Part shown: positions 56,434 to 64,000 of the stretch, in pieces
Position numbering within the stretch: position 1 is the stretch's first letter
Layout: each line of letters starts with the position of its first letter
Notes under the pieces: generated by a model
What the model was told of the DNA's origin: nothing
Seen by the model: only the letters and a program-made list of their open reading frames with translations
Database searches by the model: none
Position numbers and translations under genes: made by a program
NCBI GenBank assembly: GCA_050084985.1
Contig: JBITNC010000001.1
Location: 23,002,001 to 23,066,000, forward strand
From: Nageia nagi
Taxonomy: Eukaryota > Pinophyta
Length of the DNA: 64,000 bases
Reading direction: 5' to 3'

Positions 56434-56924
56434 ATGACTCAAAGAACAGGAATTAAGCTACGTCTTTCACAGCATTTTTGTTTTTGTTGAAGTAACCATG
56501 TTATCTACTGCATTCAAGCATCTGCATCATGTTCTTCACGTACCATTTCTTTGCTGCAAATGTTCATTCGGGCTCAGCAAGGGTTGGGAGAGCTCGGGAT
56601 AACACAAGGCGTTCCACAAATATATTTGTAGCCAGATCGGGAGAAGCGCTATCAGTCTATGGCCTTCTTAATCTGGATTTGAATTCTGTCACTACATTAC
56701 TAAAATAAATACTAGGTTTCTTTTTTTAAATATGTTTGCGTTTGTTTGTGTTAACGTTGTGCATTTCATGTATATTTTAGACGGAATGGATTTTATTGCG
56801 AAAGATCTCCATCCCTTTGAAAAAATTAGCGCACGTCACGTCTCTTTTATTTGAACGGATAATAACTCTTATACTATATCTTTAATCGTGACATTATTTT
56901 TTCATAATTTTTTTTTCTTTTCGA

Positions 56925-57025
56925 TTTCTTAGTCTCCGCACCCCCGCAGGCTCAAACCTTGGGCCGGCCAATGCACAGTTTACGGGCCCAAGCCTTCACC
57001 GCGGAGCCACCTCTATTGGCGTTAT
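56925..57025 (-). mobile_element. tRNA-derived SINE-like element (copy in B)
   Basis: In the minus sense it has GTGGCTCCGCGGTGAAGG (A-box-like) and AAGGTTTGAGCCTGCGGG (B-box-like). It is orthologous in position to 44870-44985. Confidence 0.5.
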
Positions 57026-59029
57026 ATTTTCATAATTTTAGTACTATAATAAGTTGAAGTTTAATTCATAATATTTTATAAATTAATAAAGTAATTAATA
57101 GAGTTTAGAAATCAATCCTTTTTTAAATTTGTTTTTTTTATGGAGAGAAGTTTATAAGAAATGCATTGATACATAGGAATCTTGTTTCTCAAGTTTAGAT
57201 GGAAGACAACAAATATCTCAAGTAAAAATGTGAAAGCTAGATCTAGAGAAGAAAGCCCAAAGAAAGTCTCGTAATAAGCATTTCATCTTTTTGTAACAAG
57301 TGCAAGAATGGATCCAATAAATAGAATAATAGACATGAGTTATTGGAAGAACTTTGGAATAAATCTAAAGTTTACTAGTTAAAGAAGAAGAACATATTAA
57401 GAAAGAGTAGCAAGAGTTAATAGAAAAAGAAAATAAATACCTAAAAATTAAGCTCTTGATTATATCAACCTTGTGATTGACTATAAACATAAACTGACCT
57501 AGGAAAACATATTTTATCTTCTTTCAATTTATGCTAGAATCATTCTTTTTTAGAGTATTGCTTATTTATATATTGTAATGCTAATAATTATTTCATACCA
57601 CCTAAACAAATTCCTATCATCACAAAGATACTTGTATTAGTGCAAGTATAGTGACTTTGAAGGTGGATCATTTGAAGGAGCTAATTGGGCACTAAAAGAA
57701 TGTGCCTTTTGCTTTGTGTTGTATGACATTGAATGAAAATTTAGATCATGCACTAGCTAGAAGATGTTATTCTGTTATATCTTTCATGTGACCTATTATT
57801 ATCCCAACATTACATTTTCTATGGGTTTTATTATTGACATGTAATCTCCATAATTTATTGATTTACTTTTTTTTTGGAAGATGCATTTATTTGTTGAAGA
57901 TGATATAATTTATGATCATTTCAACAAAAAAGTATGATCTAGTTAACTAAAGGTTTTGATGTTTACATTTACATTTAAAGTAGTGTAGTCAATATTAGCC
58001 TTGATCTCTTAAGAAAAATAATTATAATATTTATCTAATTAATTATAATATAATAAGTTATGCATATGAATTAAAAATCAACAACTTGTTTATAATTTTG
58101 AAGAAATCTTTATTAATTATTTTTTTCTTTAATAAAGAATATTAGGCATGATGTGAATAAACATTTGTGTATCATTCATGATGAAGCTATCAATTTTGAA
58201 AAAGTTTTTTTTTCTTCTAAAATAAAAATTTCAATTACTCTCCTTCTTATAGTAATCCTAATGTAAATTAGTGTAATTTTAAACTAAATTGTTTTACAAA
58301 ATCTAATAATATTGTTCAACCTTATATTAGTATCATTATATCTAAAAGAAATAATAAAAAAAATTGATAAATTTTCAAAAACATCGAATAAAATCATACA
58401 CTTTTTTAAGAAAATCTTTAAATAGCCTTGGAAATTACTCAAAGCTAATACTTTAGTGATATGTCTCCTACTTGGTACAAATATTAGTAGCTTTTATAAG
58501 GTAATAGGTTATTATATTTGAAAATTTGGAAACTCATAAATATAAAAAAATCATTTTCAAGGAATTGCAACTCCTCAATAATATAGACTATTATAGAGTG
58601 GATGATTTTCTCTTTCTAGAAGATGTTGGTATAATAGTAATGCATATTTCATAAAAGTGTATTAATTAGAAAATATAAACTAATATATCCTTTGATCAAG
58701 ATGAAATAGATTAAGATATTCTTTGATCAAAGTGAGATATAAAAGTATAAAATAATTACCTTGAATTCCTTATGTAAATGGTGACAAAATTTAATGATAT
58801 AAATATTTAAAGAATGCTTTTGGATAATGGTTCATGATTAAATATTTATAGCATTATTTTTCTATAAAAAAATTAGACTTGATAAGAAACCATCTAGTTA
58901 CATCCAAATTTAGTTCATATGTATTTAAATACCTAAGTTCTTGTAAGAGTGAATCACCTGTAGTGTTTGATAAATGAAGAGGATTATAGGGTGAAACATC
59001 ATTTTAGATTTAATAATTTTAATTTTAGC

Positions 59030-59240
59030 TTTAATTATTTTACAAGATCATCATGATGTTTAGTTAACAAGATAATATCATCTACATAAATTAAGAGAAA
59101 AATGATGTTCAAGTGGTAGAGGTTGGTTATTATGCACCTAACTTCTTTTATATACATTTCTACTTAGTCTACATAAATACTAATAGAGTTGGGGATAGTG
59201 GAATCCTTTTTAATTCATTTGAGAAGTACTACAATAGTAT
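59030..59240 (-). pseudogene. Decayed Copia-type RT fragment (in copy B)
   Basis: It has the same minus-strand motif as copy A, Y-V-D-D at 59077-59088 followed by 'IILLTKHHDD'-like residues. Frame breaks on both sides. Confidence 0.45.
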
Positions 59241-59555
59241 TTGGTGGTGATTATTTAGTAAACTTGATGTGAGGATTTTTGGAATGTGTAAATAATAATT
59301 CTTTAATTTCAAGTAAGCATTAATGGATATTTGGATCACCAATATATAAGGTAATATTCAAATGAACTCATTGTGTATATCATCCCATACTCATATTTCT
59401 TGTCCTCAATTCTTAATGTATATACCATGCTTTAGGGATAGTTCCTAAAGTCTAGTAAAATATATGGATCCAAATCGATCTCTTGTACTCATATTGAATG
59501 TTGTGCATTGATGGATTTCAATTATCATCATACTAAACTATTATATTTGTGAGTT

Positions 59556-60780
59556 CAAATGGATTTTCAAAGTGTAATGTAATGTGGTGTATTATTCATT
59601 TCTAGGAGTCGAAAGAAGTTGTATGTGTGTCTCATGATCTAGATATTGTGGCATTAAAAGCATAATCTAGTGAGTTGATTTGACTTTTTTCATAAGAGAA
59701 AATTCATTAGAAAAAATCATTTTTATTTATTCTATAAATTTATTTAAAGATGTTGTTCCTTCATATGTTCAAAGGGTGTTATGGAAAATCCCTTTTAAAA
59801 TTTTAAATGCTTTTCTAATAGTGGTAGTCTTACACACACTTTGAGTGGATATTTCATGGTCACTAGTGTTCCATAATATCTTGGTGATTTTGGAATCTTC
59901 TTCTAAATTGATACTATGAAAGTTCAATTGTCTATATTTAGTGGGGTTGATGTAGTGTTTAGAGCCATATGATTCTTTTCTTGTCGTTATAATGTATAGT
60001 GTTGTTGAGTATAGAGTCTCATTCATGGGTTAAGTTTGAATTTATAAGTGTATATTTCTAATAGATGAGTAGGGGGGTGATCCTAAAGGCTCAATCAACT
60101 AGTATACCAATAAATGAAAGGGCTATTTTGGTTACTATAATATTATTTTATCTACTATAGGATGATTATGGGATGCTAATTGATCTGATGTTTGTCGATT
60201 AGAAAACATTGAGTATTAAACTCCATTTTGGGCAATAAAAATCATATGTCTTCAAGCCTTAATTTCATGGATACATGTTCCAATTATTTGGTATATTTTT
60301 CCATTTATTTCTTAAACATTATAAGTTCAAAATGGGATGGTAGCTCTCTTATAAAGATACAATCTTATATTGAGGGTATGATGTAGTTTTGATGTGTAGT
60401 CTTAAGCTTATATCTTACGATTTGATGTTTATCTTATTTTGAGAGATTTGTAGTCAAGTATGCTTGTAATACAAAAAAAGGGATTATAGCAAGGTTATGT
60501 TGTTGGTGTATTTCTTAGAATACTTGGAAGATTGATGCAATAAAAGGGTTTGAAAGCTTCTTCATGGAAGTAACCCATATTGGGTGAACCACATTAATCT
60601 CTTACTTGATGTGTTTACTTACTATTTTACCTCACTTATATTGTTGTTTATTTTTCCAATGAGTAGGATGACTAATTGCTTAAAATTTATATGAAAATAT
60701 TTAAACCTAACAATTGATATTTGATATTATTATTTTCTTAGGTTCCTTAGTGAATCTTGTTTGTAGATTTGGAAAAAGAG
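59556..60780. other. Spacer between the duplication and Copia IV
   Basis: No convincing gene. One 85-codon minus frame (59769-60026) has no motif that I can assign. A 5' LTR and primer-binding site for Copia IV should lie here, but I could not identify their borders. Confidence 0.5.
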
Positions 60781-60823
60781 GAGAAAGTAGTAGAATAAGG
60801 AAGGCCGAAGGTGGAATGATTTA

Positions 60824-61560
60824 ATGGGAAAGGTTTTAACTTTTTTAAAATGCAAATGGAAGAATACCCTCTACCAACCTCTTGAAGAGAAATCTAAGAA
60901 AACTTCATCCATCAAAGATGAAGAGTGGGATTTTTTGGATAGGAAGGCTTTGGGTGCTATTATAATTTTTTTAAGCTCTAGTATAGCCTTAAATATTTTA
61001 GGTAAGGAAACTACTAACAGTGTAATGAAGAAACTTTCCAAAATGTATGAAAAGCATCCACCTCAAACAAGATATACTTGAGAAAAAATAGTATTTAACA
61101 TGAAGATGAATGAAAAGAGTTCAGTACAAGATCATGTTAATGAGATCAACATGGTAAAAAACTAATTAATGTCAACTAAAATTGAGTTTGGGGATGAAAT
61201 AAAAGTATTTTTAATATTATGTTCTCTTCTTCATAGTTAGAATAGATTTGTTATAGTTATTAGTAACTCTTCTTCTAATGCAAGGTTATTCTTTGATGAA
61301 GTTATTGGGACCATTCTAAGTGAAGATATGAGGATAAAGTCTACAAGTTAAAGTTTCAATGTTGCTCTCATAGTTGAGACAAGGGAAAGAGGAAGAAGAA
61401 ATTCAAGAGGAAACTCCAAAGGGAAATCATAATTAAAAGGTAAACCTAAATTAGAATATTGGCATTGTTGTAAAAAGGGTCAACTTAAAAAGCAATATTG
61501 GAATAGAAAGGGAAATGAAAATAAAAACACTAGTAACAAAGGAAAAAACATGGTGAAATA
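60824..61560 (+). pseudogene. Copia IV gag with damaged zinc knuckle
   Basis: The frame 60824-61081 has 'DFLDRKALGAIIIFLSSSIA' and 'EKHPPQTRYT', a gag helix region. Further frames reach a CCHC-type knuckle at 61456-61503 that reads Y-W-H-C-C-K-K-G-Q-L-K-K-Q-Y-W. There the expected Cys, Cys, His, Cys ligands are mostly replaced. Confidence 0.75.
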
Positions 61561-61572
61561 TAATAAGAAGCC

Positions 61573-62600
61573 TTGATAGTGTTTGTTGATAGGAATGATG
61601 ACTATTGGGTAGTTGATTCAGGTGCTTCCTTTCATGATACTTCACATAAAGAGTACTTTACAAATTATATTATAGGTGACTATATTCAAGTACTATTAGA
61701 TAATGCACATCCATGCAAGATTATTGGTAGTGGTAATATAACAATGGAACTACCTAATGGAACATAATAGACTTTAAATGAAACAAAACATATTCCTCAT
61801 ATTAGAAGAAATATCATATCTAAACATAAATTGCATAAGGAAGGATATATGATTAAATTTGGTAATTTTTCTTGGAAGGTTTAAAAGGGTTCAATGGTAG
61901 TTGTAAAGGGTAGCATGGTAGGAACTCTTTATTTTCTTATAAATATCTTTGATTACTCTATGAATCTAGTATTTGAAGATGAAGATGCAACTCTATGGCA
62001 AATAGACTTGGAAACATCAGTGACAAGGGCATGAAATTACTACACTCTAAATGTTGCTTCCTAATATAAGAGAACTTGATATAGGATTTTGTGAAGAACA
62101 CCATGTGTATGATAAAAAAACAAGAGGTAGCTTTCTAAAAGTAGATAAAGAGAATAAAAACAAGATATTAGAGTTGCTTCAAACAAATGTGTGGGTTCCT
62201 ACACAAGTAACTTCACTTAGTGTCTCTTATTACTTTGTCACTTTTATTGATGGATCTACAAGAAATAATAGGTCTATTACATTATGAAAAATTTGATGTG
62301 TTTAAGATTTCAAAGGCATTAGTTGAAAATAAAATAGGTTAAAGTTGAAATATCTCAAATCTAATTATGTTGATAAATTTTGTAGTGAAAAAATTGACAT
62401 ATTTTATTTGCATAATGACATTACAAGAGTAAAGCTAGTTCCAAAAATGCCTAATGAAAATGGGGTTGTGAAAATAATGAATAAGACCATATTGGAATGG
62501 ACTATAAGCATGAGGATAAATTTAAGTTTAACTTTATATCTTTTGGCTAGTGTTGTTAATACTATTGTTTATTTCATTAAGTAGGGTCCATATACTACTT
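61573..62600 (+). pseudogene. Copia IV protease and integrase
   Basis: The protease loop 'DDYWVVDSGASFH' has an intact D-S-G at 61615-61623. Integrase remnants follow: 'YYFVTFIDGSTR' (about 62230, first catalytic Asp region), 'NENGVVKIMNKTILE' (about 62454). In the last, Glu of NGVAER is lost. One or more frame changes lie near 62290-62345. Confidence 0.8.
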
Positions 62601-63139
62601 TAGATGGAGACATTCTAGAGGAGATGTAGATAGGTAAAGGGTAAATTAATCATTCCTCATAGTATTTGATTGTGAGGTTTGTGTACACATTGATAAAGAA
62701 AATAAAAAAAGAAACTTGATTGAAACTATGAAAAATGCTACTTCATTGGGTATGGTATTGAAGGTATGCATTTCAAATTATGGGATGTTGATAATTGGAA
62801 AATCATTAGAAGTAGAGATGTAATATTCCATGAGAAATTTAAGTACAAAAAAAGGTTGCAAGTTGAGAAAAATAAAAAGGAAGAGAAAATAATATTTCTA
62901 AGGAAGAAGAAACAATATTTCTAACTCTTTATGATGTTGATGAGCATGAGAAACATAAAGAGAAAAATGAAGGTCTTCAATAACAAGAACACCAAACTAC
63001 AGCTATAGTTGTGAGGAGATCTTCAAGGGCTAGTAGAACTCCTAAACCTTATTCTCCTTCTCTTTAATATGTGCTTTATATTGAAATTTGTGAGCCTGAG
63101 TATTTTTATGAAGATATGAAAATAAATATATGGATTAAG

Positions 63140-64000
63140 TAGGAGATTGTTATGAAGGAAGATATGGACTCTTTACTTCAAGATCAAACTTGGAGTTTGG
63201 TTGAGGTTCCTAAAGGTAAAAGGGAACTACCTAATAAATTGGTGTACAAGTTAAAGGAAGAGAGAGATGGTCAAAATAGGTATAGAGGAAGACTTATGGT
63301 AAAAGGTTTCAATCAAAGGAATGGTATAGACTTTGATGAGATATTTTTCTCATCATAAAAATTATATCCATTAAAGTAATATTGAGTATTGTGGCTACCA
63401 AAAATATTTTTCTTCAATATTTGGATGTAAATATAACTTTTCTTCATGGGGATTTGGAGGAGGTGATTTACATGTAACAACCACAAGGTTTATGGTAAAA
63501 AATAAAGAAGATTACATGTGTAAGTTGGAAAAGAGATTGTATTACCTCAAACAAGATCCTAAATAATGGTACCTCAAATCTAACACTTTTATGGTAACTA
63601 ATGAATTCACTAGATGTCAATCATATCATTGTGTACATTTGAAGAAGATAAATAATGGAAACTATGTTATCTTGCTTTTATATGTAGATGACATGTTGGT
63701 ATTAGAAACTAGTATGTATGATATGTTGATATTAAAGAAATATTAGCTAAAACTTATGCAATGAAGGATTTGTATGAGCTTAAATCAATTTTTGGAATGA
63801 AAATAATTGTATAAAAAAAAAAACACATGCTAAAGTTAACTCAGGAATATTACATTCAAAAGGTGCTAAAATGGTTTAATATTAAGTATGGAAAACCTAT
63901 TACTACATCATTGGAAAAATATTTTAAACTCACTAAAAATTAAATTCCTAAGATACATAAGGAATAAGAGTACATAAGTAGTGTTCCCTATGATTCAATA
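63140..64000 (+). pseudogene. Copia IV reverse transcriptase (incomplete at window edge)
   Basis: The frame 63152-63358 shows 'MKEDMDSLLQDQTWSLVEVP' and 'LPNKLVYKLKEERDG', the N-terminal RT_2 pattern. The Y-V-D-D motif is at 63681-63692. 'MKDLYELKSIFGMKI'-like residues follow near 63762. Stops and indels are common. Confidence 0.83.

Larger units (their letters stand above)
56296..59555. repeat. Right copy (B) of the tandem segmental duplication
   Basis: Matches copy A from the PRP 3' coding end through the 3' untranslated region, the SINE-like element, A/T-rich DNA, the RT fragment and the empty Copia III site, to GTGAGTT near 59555. There the similarity ends, matching the A|B junction at 56295. 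Divergence is clearly visible in every line, so the duplication is old. Confidence 0.88.
60781..64000 (+). mobile_element. Copia IV: plus-strand Copia element running off the right edge
   Basis: The order gag, zinc knuckle, protease, integrase, RT is readable from 60824 to the window end, with stops and frameshifts throughout. No RNase H or 3' LTR is included, because the window ends in RT. No 5' LTR was recognised. The sequence differs from Copia I/II and Copia III, so it is a third Copia family here. Confidence 0.85.

Overview
The window looks like a repeat-dominated piece of a large seed-plant nuclear genome, most likely a gymnosperm (conifer-like). The evidence is strong A+T richness, very low gene density, many old and heavily mutated LTR retrotransposons nested in or beside genes, and plant-specific gene families: proline-rich cell-wall proteins, PLS-type pentatricopeptide repeats, SAUR, and a VAL-type Cys-rich domain. 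Nothing bacterial, plastid or mitochondrial was seen. The taxon is an inference; the sequence only shows that it is a land plant.

Layout, left to right. (1) 1-1493 is the 5' end of a minus-strand Copia element (gag remnant, primer-binding site, complete LTR), cut by the window edge. (2) 1494-15613 is a proline-rich-protein (PRP) pseudogene whose promoter was split by a 13.1-kb Gypsy element (Gypsy I, 1754-14829, target duplication AAAAT). (3) 15614-21158 is a second copy of the first Copia family (minus strand), with a 3' LTR truncated against the PRP pseudogene. (4) 21159-36330 holds decayed pentatricopeptide-repeat fragments and an 8.1-kb minus-strand Gypsy element (Gypsy II, 26618-34750). 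(5) 36331-43640 is a low-repeat stretch with a perfect 67-bp-arm palindrome, minus-strand fragments of unrelated genes (an unidentified two-exon piece, SAUR, a VAL-like Cys-rich exon) and two tandem arrays. (6) 43641-44383 is the only gene that looks intact, a 189-residue secreted proline-rich protein with a TATA box. (7) 44240-59555 is a tandem duplication of the 3' part of that gene plus about 2.8 kb of downstream DNA. Its left copy was later split by an 8.5-kb Copia element (Copia III, TSD AAATA) and a 269-bp TRIM element (TSD CTATC). (8) 59556-64000 is an unassigned spacer and then a plus-strand Copia element (Copia IV) running off the right edge.

One gene family ties the window together. 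Three PRP copies (ancestral-type pseudogene, intact gene, 3' fragment) act as markers for the order of events: duplication first, then the Copia III and TRIM insertions, with paralogous sequence available for comparison. The two Gypsy elements both carry an extra RNase H domain but in different positions: before reverse transcriptase in Gypsy I, and after the native RNase H in Gypsy II. Gypsy I also has about 4 kb of unrecognised, once-coding sequence after its integrase. All retroelement reading frames seen are interrupted, and none looks capable of autonomous activity.
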